64,000 nt of DNA from Undaria pinnatifida (Eukaryota > Sar > Phaeophyceae > Laminariales > Alariaceae): assembly GCA_012845835.1 (NCBI GenBank), contig JABAKD010000004.1, forward strand, positions 3,442,433-3,506,432, read 5' to 3'. The notes below the pieces were generated by a model. The model was not told the origin of the DNA, made no database searches, and worked only from the letters and a program-made list of their open reading frames with translations. Below are positions 1 through 11,900 of the stretch, piece after piece; position 1 is the stretch's first letter; each line of letters opens with the position of its first letter. A program made the translations under genes and the position numbers.

Positions 1-1178
1 GTTCAGCAGCTTCTTGCTTTGTCGACTCGCGGCCATTTGTATGCGTGTTTTGTACTCGCGAGTAATACTAAACACGTGCGGCTGGCGTAGATGTCACGCA
101 CACTCACGCGGCCTTCCGAGAGGAGTATCAACTACTGTAGGTACAGTACTTAAGGCGTAGAACAATATCGTGGAGGCCTCCCAGTATAGTGCCGGTTGAA
201 CAGTGCCAGTGCTCTCTATGGTGCCGGTGAAGTCATTTGGCCCCACTGGAACTGTAAAGTAACTCTAGATAAGTAACTCCCAATAGTGCCTGGTGCCCTG
301 CATAGTGCCGGTATGTTGGACTGGCATATACTGGCACTATGGGTAGCCTCCCGCTATGGTATCATGCTCATTCGATCGAACTCAAAGCTGGCGTGGCTGG
401 TGCTGCTCTGACCGGAGTATTAAACCGGGTTTGATATTGGCATCATGAGTCCGAACGGAGATATATTCCCCGGTGGTATGCAATACAGCAATAGTGCGGA
501 GTAATTTTACACAGTCGTCGACGTGTTTTTTGTTCATGTTCTACAGCGATTGAAATCAGCGTTTGCAGCTGTAGTATGTGACATGAGTCTCTTGATGTTT
601 TGTTGCTGTAAGCGGTAAGGTGATGTTGGCGACTGCAGTTGTTCGTCGCTCCACTCTGTCAAGTGGGTCAAGCATGAAAAAAGCTGATGGCGATTACAGA
701 TGGTGTCATTTGTACGAAGCAGCCCAGACCGCGGTGGGTTATAACGGGGGTTACACATTCACGTTGAATATCTCGACTGAACTAAACAGAGAACTTACCA
801 CTTGTCATTCGACAACGTGGTTGAGGCACGTCGTGCACAAGACGAAGGGGACTATCCCTACGTTGGTTGAGTGGGCTTGGTTGGTTTAGGGTTGGAGTTA
901 GCCTTAGGCTTAGATAAAAGAAATATCAACCATTTTTTCTCCAATATGTGGTAAGGTAGCCTCGAGCTAAACGACCAGGGCGCTGCATGACGCTCCTCTA
1001 ACGGCTGCGCGGCCACAGTTGCATAGACGATTGGTAGCATCCTTTTGTTTGTCGCTTTTTCATATGCTTGGGATCTCTGAAAGGTTAGCGTATTTTCCAG
1101 TGATATACGTTGTCTGACATTTCTAACCATTTTACCCGAGTGATGTCATTAGGTGACTTCGTCCGGTATTTGGTATGG
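1..1178. other. Unassigned DNA, no gene seen
   Basis: I see no coding region here; open frames are short and have no recognisable motif. The word TAGTGCCGGT occurs at 187-196 and 303-312 with looser variants between them. The same word recurs at 12,669-12,678 and, inverted, near 47,680-47,689, which suggests fragments of one dispersed repeat. Confidence 0.5.
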
Positions 1179-1179
1179 C

Positions 1180-1206
1180 TTAGGGTTAGGGTTAGGGTTA
1201 GGGTTA
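1180..1206 (+). repeat. Interstitial telomere-like TTAGGG tract
   Basis: About four tandem TTAGGG units. TTAGGG is the usual telomere unit in many eukaryotes, including brown algae. The tract lies inside unique and repeated DNA, so it is interstitial and not a chromosome end. The flank from about 1,118 to 1,180 is repeated in inverted orientation at 57.65-57.74 kb, next to a second, shorter tract. Confidence 0.85.
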
Positions 1207-1328
1207 GTTAGCATGGTTGAAAAAAACACAATAATGACACCCATATTTTCATTTCCTTGCAGGCGAGCGACTGAAAATCCCGACGTTGGTGGCGTTGCGT
1301 GGGTGGCTGATGTCATTGCAGTATAGGC

Positions 1329-4300
1329 AACCTGCAATAAGGTCGTTTTCCAATCGGCGGGCTATTGGTCGCGACTGTTTTCTCTAACATTTGGGCTCAT
1401 ATATTCCGAATTCCTCCCAAAAAGTATGTTTTGCAAATTGTCACTCCAGATCGAAACACTTGCCACCCCTGCGCGCGCGCTAGAAGGCGCGCAGCGGGCC
1501 GGCAACGCATCGCCAGCGTGGGCTGTGCCCCCCCCAAGCTGCTAGCGAAAAAATGTGCTGAATCGGTGGCTGCCTGCCCAGTAACGAGGCCGTTAAAAAC
1601 TCGAGACATTTTCGCGAGTCGTACAAACAGCAGTGCTTCTGTTGTCGCGCCTCTATTAATAAGTAAATGCCACATATATTCCGAACTACGCAGACAAACG
1701 TTTGTTGTAAAAGACCACTCGACTTCGAAACACTTGCCACCCCCCGCGATCGCGAGAGAGCGCGCCGCGGGCGGGCACCGCACCACCAGCATGAGCTGTG
1801 CCTACCCCACGCTGCTAGCGAAAAAATGGGCTGAATCGGCGGCTGTATGCCTGAATACGAGTGTGTTGAAGAACTCGAGACATTTACAGAGTGGCAACAA
1901 CGAGTTTTTTCTCGTGGGGCTTCCCGATCCGAATTCCGCGCACAAACAGTTTGTTGTTAAAATACACTCGAGATCGAAACACTTGCCATCCCCCCGCGAT
2001 GGCGAGAGAGCGCGCCGCGGGCGGGCACCGCACCACCAGCATGGGCTGTGCCTACCCCACGCTGCGGGCGAAAAAATGGGCTGAATCGGCGGCTGTATGC
2101 CTGAATACGAGTGTGTTGAACTCGAGACATTTACAGAGTCGTAAAAACGAGCTTTGGGGGCCTCCAACTATGTGGGATGAATCCCGAATTCCGCGGACAA
2201 ACAGTTTGTTGTTAAAATACACTCGAGATCGAAACACTTGCGATCCCCGCGATGGCGAGAGAGCGCGCCGCGGGCAGGCACGGCACCACCAGCGTGGGCT
2301 GTGCCCACCCCACGCTGCTAGCGAAAAAATGGGCTGAATCGGTGGCTGCCTGCACAGTAACGAGGCTGTTAAAGATTCGAGACATTTTTGCGAGCCGTAC
2401 AAACAGGAGTACTGTTGCTTTTGTTGTGCCTTTATTAATAAGTATGGAGTATATATGTGTGATGAATTCTGAATTCCTCCGCACAAACCGCTAGTTGCAG
2501 ATGTATCACTCCAGATCGAAACACTACACACTCCCCCGTGATCGCGAGAGAGCGCTACCCCACGCTGCTAGCAAAAATATGGGCTGAATCGGTGGCTGTA
2601 TGCCTGAATACGAGTGTGTTAAAGAACTCGAGACATTTACAGAGTCTTAAAAACGAGCTTTTTCTCGTGGGGCCTCTAACTGTGTGGGATGAATCCCCGA
2701 ATTCCACGGACAAACAGTTTGTTGTTAAAATACACTCGAGATCGAAACAGTTGCCACCTCCCCGCGATCGCGAGAGAGCGCGCCGCGGGCGGGCACGGCA
2801 CCACCAGCGTGGGCTGTGCCCACCCCACGCTGCAAGCGAAAAAATGGGCTTAATCGATGGCTGTCTGCCCAGTAACGAGGCTGTTAAAGATTCGAGAGAT
2901 TTTTGCGAGCCGTACAAACAGCAATAGTGGTGCTTTTGTTGTCGTGCCTCTATTAATAAGTATAATAATATGTGTGATGATTTCTGAATTCCTCCGCACA
3001 AACCGCTAGTTGCAGATTTATAACTCCAGATCGAAACACTACACACTCCCCCGTGATCGCGAGAGAGCGAGCCGCTGGCGGTCAACGCACCACGAGCGTG
3101 AGCTGTGCCTACCCCACGCTGCTAGCGAAAAAATGGGCTGAATCGGTGGCTGCCTGCCGGAATACGAGTCTGTTAAAGAACTCGAGACCTTCTGCAGAGT
3201 CGTAAACTGGTGGTTTGTTGTCGGGCCTCTAATCATATTGCGGGATGAATAATCGCCGTGAGAAGAGTTTGTGTCTGGCGGGACGGGAGTAGAAAGGGCG
3301 TGGCCGCCTCGAAGCGAACGCTACAAGAGGCAGAGTGAGCACTGTGCTTTTGTTGGCGAGCTACTTAGTGTTGACACACTGCCCCCTCCCATAGATCCCG
3401 TCGGCACGAGGTGCGAGTCGTACATGACACACAAAAAATCAGAGGCAATGCACTACAGGGTAGATCTCGATGGACACCTGCAAGAAGAGTGTTTAGATTA
3501 TTTGTTACCCAACCAGTCGCACCAACAGCCCAACAATGCCTAAACTGCGGAGCGTCTCGTACCTTTGCAGCAGCGGCCACGCACAAGCCCCCGTGCGCCC
3601 CAAGACACCGCAAGACGCTGCGCCCGATCGCCCAACTACAGCACGAGGTATAGCCTCCTCGACCAAAGAGCAAGAGAAGAGTGGTCGGCCAACCGGAACT
3701 GGATTGCAATAAGCCTCCTGCTTTTTTTCTGAAATGCTCTGTGGGAGAAAAAAATTCTTGCTACAAGTGACTTGGATAAATAATGGACATAAGACAGAAT
3801 CGATATTTAGCACTCTATACTAAAACCCCATTAAAAAAAAACAGGGCAGGTGGGCCAGCCCTGAATAGCAGGACACGGACACAACTCCGCCGGGTGGGCT
3901 GATCTACACTCAAGCACTCTACTGACGACATCTCTGGGTCTCTAGACGGCGGCCTGCGGATGGTCGACGGCTAGCGAGCTGACCGCATATCTGACCGCTT
4001 ACCCCACACGTCCGACCTACGACGCCGCAAAAATCCAACTCTTGATGTCCGTACTACTGAGAAGTAATTAACTCAGATTGAGTCAATCTGCTGCTGTAGA
4101 AAATGATACCGTCCCGAAAGACTCTTGAGTCACAGCGGGTAGCAGGTCGTAGGACTCCACGAACACGCCAGGCATAGTATCCGCTCTCTGCTACAACCGA
4201 GCGCTCTCCCGGCCAGACTGTGAGGTTTCGCATCGTCGTTTTGCGGGGTCGGCACTACAAGCTGTGTCTTGCAGTCTTCCACTGCTGTACTCGTACAGTA

Positions 4301-5277
4301 GCCTGCAGCATGCAGCATGCTGTGTTTCGGTTTGGAGTGATAAATCTGCAACCAGCGGTTGGTACTGAGGAATTCAGAATTCATCACACATATATACTTA
4401 CTAATAGAGGCACGGCAACAAAAACACCAGTACTTCTGTTCGCACGGCTCACAAAAATGTCTCAAATCTTTAACAGCCTCGTTACTGGGCAGACAGCCAT
4501 CGATTCAGCCCATTTTTTCGCTAGCAGCGTGGGGTGGGCACAGCCCACGCTGGTGATGCGGCGCCGACCCGCGGCGCGCTCTCTCGCCATCGCGGGGGGA
4601 TGGCAAGTGTTTCGGTCTCGAGTATATTTTGACAACAAACTGTTTGTCCGCGGAATTCGGGGATTCATCCTACTTAGTTAGAAGCCCCACGAGAAAAAAC
4701 TCGTTTTTACGACTCTGTAAATGTCTCGAGTTCTTCAACACACTCGTATTCAGGCATACAGCCGCCGATTTAGCCCATTTTTTCGCTAGCAGCGTGGGGT
4801 AGGCACAGCCCACGCTGGTGGTGCGGTGCCCACCCGCGGCGCGCTCTCTCGCGATCGCGGGAGGTGGTAGGTGTTTCGAAGTCGAGTGGTCTTTTACAAC
4901 AAAAGGTTTGTCTGCGTAATTCGGAATATATGTGGCATTTACTTATTAATAGAGGCGCGACAACAGAAGCACTGCTGTTTGTACGACTCGCGAAAATGCC
5001 TCGAGTTTTTAACGGCCTCGTTACTGGGCAGGCAGCCACCGATTCAGCGCATTTTTTCGCTAGCAGCTTGGGGAGGGGCACAGCCCACGCTGGCGATGCG
5101 TTGCCGGCCCGCTGCGCGCCTTCTAGCGCGCGCGCAGGGGTGGCAAGTGTTTCGATCTGGAGTGACAATTTGCAAAAAATACTTTTTGGGAGGAAATCTG
5201 AATTTATAAGCCCAAATGGTTGAGAAAACAGTCGCGACCAATAGCTCGCCGATTGGAAAACGACCTTATTTCAGGTT
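1329..5277. mobile_element. Foldback-type element with long subrepeated inverted arms
   Basis: The two ends are inverted copies: AACCTGCAATAAGGTCG at 1,329 matches the complement of the right end at 5,277 with one mismatch, and the match continues into the arms. The left arm (to about 3,250) holds seven head-to-tail units of about 226-290 bp, starting near 1,447, 1,720, 1,970, 2,227, 2,513, 2,739 and 3,030. The right arm (about 4,340-5,277) holds three units in the opposite orientation. Each unit carries the same landmarks: GATCGAAACACTTGCC, an AGAGAGCGCGCC block, GCTAGCGAAAAAATG and a CTCGAGACATTT stretch. Long inverted arms built of internal repeats are the hallmark of foldback elements. 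I saw no clear transposase and no unambiguous target-site duplication. The many small frames in the arms are by-products of the repeats. Confidence 0.75.
3271..3543 (+). CDS. Hypothetical 90-residue frame in the core of the foldback element
   Basis: An open frame occupies part of the unique core between the two arms. Its product has no motif I recognise, no membrane segment and no clear resemblance to a transposase. It is listed because it is the longest frame in the non-repeated core, which is where a foldback element would carry coding sequence. The frame could equally be chance or a decayed fragment. Confidence 0.15.
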   Translation: MSGGTGVERAWPPRSERYKRQSEHCAFVGELLSVDTLPPPIDPVGTRCESYMTHKKSEAMHYRVDLDGHLQEECLDYLLPNQSHQQPNNA

Positions 5278-6900
5278 TTCTATTACATAAAGTAGATGGC
5301 CCCTTCTATGGAATCACGACAAAACGAAAAGCGGGAATATAAGGGACCTCGAATTTCTTCGCACCATGTTATTCCACTTTAAGGGACCTCGACCCGTATA
5401 TTGGACGCGACACTCAACAAGGTGCCCAAGGTCCCTTAAAAGGAGCCACCACACTCTCTCTCGCCCACATGAAAACCGCCACATAGATTGCTAAAAAACG
5501 AGTAACGTGCTAGAGGTGCCCCGTTTGTGAAGGGACGTCGGTATATAAGGGACCTTACCTCCCCGACGCGCTGTGATTCTTTAGAAGTGGCTACCTTTTG
5601 TAGCATGTAGCATGTCAGTATCATCCGCCGCTGACGTACGTACAGTTAACTGTTGGTAGCTGAAAGCTTTTCAGCCGCTTGTCATGTTTCGTACGAGTAC
5701 ACGTTTTTGGTCGTGATCTACAAAGAGCACTACGTCTGCTGACTTTGTTTCTTTTCTGCGATAGTCCGTAGATACCACATGTGCCACCAGGGACAGGGGG
5801 GGTGCTCGATGATTGTCTTTGGTTGCTTTTACTATGCTAGGCGTGAAAGCGACAGACCTGCGCCCGCTTCTCTCTTTGTGTACTTCTTGATTGATGGTTG
5901 TAGCAAGATACGGACGCGAGGTAGATGGGAGGGTTCAATGGGAAATGGGGATGTCTAGTAGCGGAATATTGTGATACCGGGATGTGCACGATGAACATTG
6001 TGTCCCGATAGTTCAGTGAAAAGCCCCCTCCATGCGGGGCATGTCGATGGGCTACTCTACAGTACGTTCACGATATTATAATGCATATAGGATTTTTGCT
6101 AAGGGACCTTCAAAATTTCCCAACAGCACCCTACGACTGTACTCGGCGTATATAGCGTTTCCTTGGCTTCTTTCTGTCCGAAAACAAAATGTGGTTTGTG
6201 TGCAAGCACATACATGTAATGAGTACCAGAGGTTCAGTACGCGTGTCCGCCGGGACCGGCATCTCTCCGCAGGCTGCTGGTGCCTGGTATGCGATGGCGG
6301 ATTGATAATGAACGATTAACTGAATGGTGAAAGATGACCGATGATGGATGGCTGATTGGTATTGGCTGGTTGACGATGCCTGATTGATGGCGGTAGATGA
6401 CATATTAATGCTTAGTTATGTTTTTTTGCACGTTTCGCCAACGCGTCACTCGCCCACCAACGTATGCGGACATTGAGTAGGAACCGATGCTGCGGGTTGT
6501 GCCACCTCGGCAGTTAGTTGAGCAAGCGCAAGAGACTGCGTCGACCAGACCACGACAAAACTGTCTAGTAGCGGGGGGGTATAAGGCAAGACGAAGGCAC
6601 CGGTGACCACGGCGTGTCCAGAACGTCGTCATGGGTAAAACCCCCCACGGGTTGGGTTGGAACGTAAGTGATTTATAAAAATCAAGCGCCCCAGCTACAC
6701 CGTGTAGAACGCCCGCTAAGAATCAGGAATGCCGGCTTAAGCTCGAAAAATGTTTTGAAGAAAGACGCGTTGTTGTCTAACTTTAGTGCAGTATAGCGGC
6801 TCCCGGATTTCTTTTGTTGCTGTAAATAACTGTATCCGTCTGATTTTGTTAGTACCCGAGCTCCTTGTTCGGGGTGTTATACTGTATGCTTAAGTTGGGC
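5278..6900. other. Unassigned spacer with repeated AAGGGACCT words
   Basis: No gene is supported. The word AAGGGACCT recurs near 5,341, 5,382, 5,548 and 6,100, and inverted near 5,430, over about 760 bp. A degenerate GATT-rich stretch lies at about 6,300-6,400. The area 6,900-7,200 could hold the promoter or an upstream exon of the next gene, but nothing decisive is visible. Confidence 0.45.
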
Positions 6901-7203
6901 GCGAGTGTACCAGTATTTTCCGCATTTTTTTGCGCACAGCCGCGCCGTTTACTAGCAGTTCGATATTGACGACCAGCCGCGTCTTGTGCTTTTTCGCTCG
7001 CGTCGCTTCCTCTTTTGCCCTTGCGTGCAGGTGTACCTACGCGCTTTGGCCCATCACCAACAAACCTTCCACATGCTCCTCGCCCGCCTCAGTCGCGCCC
7101 ACACTCCCCCCTGCCCCACTCCTCGGCTCCTGCTCCCGAGGCCGAAAACGAGAGCGCGGATGATGCACTTTGTCTCGCCGCTCTCCAAGTCCTTCTCTGT
7201 GAG

Positions 7204-8901
7204 ATGGAGAGCAATAGAAAGCGCTGGATCTTCTCTACAAAAGAGCTGCGCTTGGTGTCGTTCAAGCTCTGCAACGGCTGCCGCAGGGCCCTCCCCGTAC
7301 GAGTTAGGATAGGCAAACACACACCGCTATCTCTTTGGAAACACACACCGCTACCTCTCCGGACCGCACCGCATACCGTCACGGAGGAGAGCCGACGAGG
7401 CGCAAGCGCGACCCCCGGGAGGCCTGCTTGTCGCCGCCGCGTCGCCCGCGTCCTCGCGACGGCGGTCGTGTGGGACCGTTCCTCAGAAGAAATTTCCGCC
7501 GCGAGAATTTTCCTGGAAAATGCGGCGATTCTGAGGTTTGGGTTCCACTTCGATGAACCCTTACAGCAGGTCTCCGGCTGGCCGGAGAACCTGACATCTC
7601 TCGACCTAGGAATTAGTTTCGGGCACGACGTTTCGGGCATGACCTGGCCCGGAAATCTGCGCGAGCTGCGATTTGGTCCATCGTTTAACCGCCCGATTCG
7701 AGGAGTCTTGTGGCCGCCCCGCCTGCAACGTCTGATTTTTGGCGCGGGCTTCAACAAGCCGATCGACGGCGTCCGGTGGCCGTCTTCCCTGAAGGTGCTC
7801 GAGTTCGGCCGCAAGTTCGACCAGCCTGTTGAGCCCGGCTCGACAAATTGGCCGCCGCAGCTGGAATCGCTCACGTTCGGGTCCGACTTCAGTCATAACC
7901 TCGGAGTGCGGACACCGACGCCGGTGGGAGGGGCCGCGGAGACGGCGAGAGCACTAGCACCAGCCTCGACACGCACATCGGTGGGAGGAGCAGCGGACAC
8001 GGTGAGAGCACCGGCGGTGGTTGCGGTGGCAGTGGCGGCCGCGCCTGATGTGGCGGTGGAGGAGACTGCTGGCGAGGCGGCGGTGGCTGGTACGGCGGCG
8101 TCGGCGGCTGATACCTGGTGGCCAACCTCTCTCCGAAAAATGACGCTGTCGGAAGGATTCCGGGAACCGATAGACGACGTGGTGTGGCCGCCGGGGCTAG
8201 AAGAGCTACATCTTAGCTACGTCAGCGTGAGGAGTTCGGGGACGCCCGGCTGCGCGATCGCCTGGCCGGAGGGCCTCAGGAAGCTGAGCATGGACCTGGA
8301 CTTTCACCAGTCGGTGGGGGAGGTACCGCTGCCCGCGTCCCTGGAAGAGCTCGAGTTCGGCGATGGGTTTAACCAGGCCGTTGATGGTGTCCGGTGGCCT
8401 CGCGGGCTCAAAACTCTTTCGTTCGGCGCGTCGTTTGACCAGTCCATTGAGGGCGGGGCCACACTCCCCGCGGGGGTAGAGAGCTTGACGTTCGGTTGCC
8501 GTTTTAACCAGAGCGTGGAGCGTGTGAAGTGGCCGCGCACGCTGAAGCGGCTAGTTTTCGGAGACCATTTCGATTTCCCCGTGGCCCCCGTGGCTTACCG
8601 CTGGCCGGACGGGCTGGAGGAGCTGCGCTTCGGGTGGGCATACAACCAACCTCTGGACTGTGCGAGGTGGCCGAGAAGCTTGAGGAAGCTCGTCCTCGGA
8701 AGGGATTTTAGGCAGCCTGTCTCGACCCTCAGACTTCCGCAGAGCCTCGTGGAGTTGGAGCTCGGGCAGGGGTGCAAGCAGGTGCTAGAGGGGGTGCGTT
8801 GGCCGTGTCGACTGAAAACGATCACGGTTGCCCGGGGGGCTAAGGTGTCAAGCGCGCCCGGGTTGGGATTGCCAGAGGGCTGCCGAATTAGGCGGAGGTG
8901 A
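7204..8901 (+). CDS. FNIP/LRR-like repeat protein
   Basis: The uninterrupted frame encodes about 565 residues from the first in-frame ATG at 7,204. The frame stays open upstream to 7,015, and a possible 3' splice site (GCGTGCAG, ending near 7,029) leaves room for an upstream exon. From about nucleotide 7,510 to the stop at 8,901 the protein is some 16 copies of a ~23-residue unit, roughly WP..L..L.FG..F.QPI..V. This resembles the FNIP repeats of Dictyostelium and related repeat proteins of stramenopiles. Such repeats are thought to form solenoids for protein binding; the target is unknown. An Ala/Val/Gly/Thr-rich insert (about 7,907-8,115) interrupts one repeat. I see no signal peptide, membrane segment or catalytic domain. 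Repeat-rich proteins of this kind vary in copy number between strains. Confidence 0.8.
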   Translation: MESNRKRWIFSTKELRLVSFKLCNGCRRALPVRVRIGKHTPLSLWKHTPLPLRTAPHTVTEESRRGASATPGRPACRRRVARVLATAVVWDRSSEEISAARIFLENAAILRFGFHFDEPLQQVSGWPENLTSLDLGISFGHDVSGMTWPGNLRELRFGPSFNRPIRGVLWPPRLQRLIFGAGFNKPIDGVRWPSSLKVLEFGRKFDQPVEPGSTNWPPQLESLTFGSDFSHNLGVRTPTPVGGAAETARALAPASTRTSVGGAADTVRAPAVVAVAVAAAPDVAVEETAGEAAVAGTAASAADTWWPTSLRKMTLSEGFREPIDDVVWPPGLEELHLSYVSVRSSGTPGCAIAWPEGLRKLSMDLDFHQSVGEVPLPASLEELEFGDGFNQAVDGVRWPRGLKTLSFGASFDQSIEGGATLPAGVESLTFGCRFNQSVERVKWPRTLKRLVFGDHFDFPVAPVAYRWPDGLEELRFGWAYNQPLDCARWPRSLRKLVLGRDFRQPVSTLRLPQSLVELELGQGCKQVLEGVRWPCRLKTITVARGAKVSSAPGLGLPEGCRIRRR

Positions 8902-11900
8902 CGTCGCGGCTGCTGGTGTTGCGTGCTACAATTAGGGGACTGTGGCGCGTTCGGGCCATTTTTTGTACTGACGGAGCTCCCACACGGAGAAGCTAACCAC
9001 ACTTGTTTGAGTCCCATTTTTGTTTCAAAATATTTATCGTTATATGCTAGGCCATGGGATGGGTCACGCGTTGCTCATTGTCAAGTTTTGGGTGAGATTT
9101 GGAGCTCCTCCAGTGAGAACCCTCACAAAATGGGCGCGTCTCTCCACCTTAGCGTGCGTCTGATCGGCGCTGCGACCAACGAGATCGCGTCAACCTCGAC
9201 TCAGCGCGCTGCTGGTTTGGGTGCGCTCCCGCCTGCTTCGCTTTTCCTCTTTCGAGCTGACGGAGCAAGGCAGGAGGGTGGGTCTAGCTGCCGTTGAAGA
9301 GACTTTTTCCCGTTGCTGAAGCAATGCGAAAGGATCTCCCTGCCGTTGGGGCGGTTTTTCCCCGCCCCTCTTGTAGAAGCCGAATCGCAACGGCAGTAAA
9401 TAGTGCTCAGCCGTCCTACGGTATTGATAGATTCTTGTTTTTTTTTTGCCCTTTTTGCTTCGTGATGGGGACATAGGTGGTACTGCTGAGCCCAATTTTT
9501 TGCGTGACGGGGGGTTCTTCTGCCGATGGACTGACTTGACGGCCCGATATTTTTGCAGGCCCATTAGCATCATGTCTTCGTTTTTTCGTGGTGTGTGTGG
9601 TTGTCCCGGTCGTTAATCGGGTTGCTGGCGCGTAAAATCTCTGTTGAAATCGAGTTGTGGGCTAGGTGTGCTCGTGGAGCTCCTCGTGTTTGTGGGGGCT
9701 TGATGACAGTAGGTACCCTTGCGCGTTCATTTTTCCTCCAAGCTGGGTTTTTGGGGAAGGCGTACGTTCTTTGAGCTCCGCATGTTTATAGGAACCTGAT
9801 AGCTCTACGTACCTCTCCTACCATGGCATGGCCCTCCTCTCCAGAACCACTCAATTGAACACCGTGGGTGGCGTTGGTCGGGGGGGGTGGGGGGGGGGGT
9901 GGTGTCTACTGGTGTGGAGCAACGTTGCACATGCCGGGCAGATCACCGATCCCCACTTGATGATATGGGTCTTCCAGGGAAGATCTGTACGGTCTAGCTC
10001 ATGTTGCCGGCTGGGAGCCGTGCGATCTGCATCATCTTGCAAGTGTTTCTAGGGTTAGAGCCGTCTTCTTTGTGTACAGATCATGTACATTCCCGAACGT
10101 CATCCAAAGGGTGTACTGTAAATGATCTAGAACGTGATCTGCCTGAGGAGGTATGCAAACCTTGTGCATACCTGTGTACTACTGCTGTTATGTCACACGT
10201 TGTCTGTGCCGCTGCGGTGTGCACCGGATCCGTTAACGAGAGGTGACCAAATGGCTGCCGACCATAGTTGTAGTACGTGTGACTACCAGTCTCTAAAAGT
10301 GTCTGTTGTTGTCATGTGTGGTCCGAGGCGTATCGGCTGGTGGTGGTTTCTTCCCTATCATGTGCGAAGGCGTGGGTGCGGCGTCCGCCGCAGGCGATGT
10401 CTTGATGCTGTAGCGGTGATGTTGTTGTCATGCCGCTTTTGATGTAGATGTCGTGATGCCATTGCGGGATTGTGCAGATGTAATCTCGACCGACCGCCCT
10501 GTTTGTCGGAAGTCAAGGGAAAAGGTGGGGCGAGGGGTCTTTCGAGGTCTTTTTTTTGTGTGTTGGGGGCAAACGCCCGTGTTGTGTAGAGCCGTGTGTG
10601 TCGTAACCGCGTGAAAAAGCGTCGGTCTAGAAACTCCTCGAGTTTTTTTTTTTTCGTGTGGTGGAAAATGCGTCCATTGTGAAGTGGACATGAGGTGGTG
10701 CCTCGGCTAGAGATCGTCCCTTTGTGTACTGTGTATGAAACCGGATTGGTAAAATTAGCTGTACGTTAGTGGGTGGGTGCGGGTTAGGGTGTCGATTTTA
10801 TGAAAGATTTTGAAGTGCGCTGGCTGGCGTGCACATGCCGGGTTGTCCGTTTTGTAAATATAACCGTTGCCAAGCTCCGAGTTTAAGTCCTTTTGAACTA
10901 CGCCCATGTTTTCGGAGACAAACGAAGTTATGGTGGGATATTTTTTTGCAGGGCTGAAGGGGCTAAACGCGACCGTCAGCGCCCCTCAACCGTTGTAAGG
11001 GAAGCACCTGTTGTCGGTTCTTATGGAGGTCTAATGCAGCAGCAAATAGGGACTTGTGAGTAAGCCGCTGCTCATAACCATCTACGCGTATTTGTGTATC
11101 GAAGGCTTCGGGCGTAAACGCGACGGTCGGTGTCCCTAAATCGCGTGAAGTGAAGCATTACTTTTTGCTGTTCTTGTGGAGTGGCGCGTTGCATACTATA
11201 AACAGGGACTTGTGTGTAAGCAGCTTCTCGTAGCCGACCCCAAGCCCCATGTCTTTTTTTTAGCTATTAAGGGAGCGAGTGGCACGTGTACGGCAGGTAG
11301 GAACCGTTTGCCCAATGTTTTTTGTTATTGTGGACAACATGCTGCCACGAAGTACGCGTATGTTTTTAGCTATACACGCGTTCTACATCATAATAGAGGT
11401 CGTAGATGTTTTTGACAAGACACGATGCGAGTCAACGAGGGAAGAAATAGCTGGAGTCAAAACGAAGGCACGTACCGTAGTGAGGAGGGGAGGGGGGGGG
11501 GGGGGGGCAGAGCATGCTTAGTGACCCCGGAGCTGAGTTACGTCTAGGGAGGGAGGAGGAGAAAGAAAAATGCGAAGATGACAGAAGAGATGAGCAAAAT
11601 AAAAACGATGCTTTTAGCTGTAGATAAGTGCTATCATAAGAGTAACACTTTCAGACAAGAAAGTGCTATGTCCGTCAGGGCTCTTGGACTGAGCTGAGGA
11701 GCTGCCTACTATCTTTGGAATACCTTTCGTACTCGGTATGCAAGGTTTCCCTGCGGGGGCGTGGTTGTCTTGTTTTCCCGGGGACGTTGCAAGTTGAAAA
11801 GGGGGAGCACAGGCGTTTCTCGATGACACGAGCTGTACCCGGGTATAGCGCTATTGGAAACTAGATAACAGGCGATAAGCCACCGCTAAAGTAACCAGGC

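Noticed and set aside
1180-1206. Chromosome end
   Set aside because: The tract is only about four units long and is followed by ordinary sequence on both sides.
1365-2531. Several frames of 120-240 residues on both strands
   Set aside because: They lie in the foldback arms, recur with each subrepeat and change frame between units. They are by-products of a repeated module.
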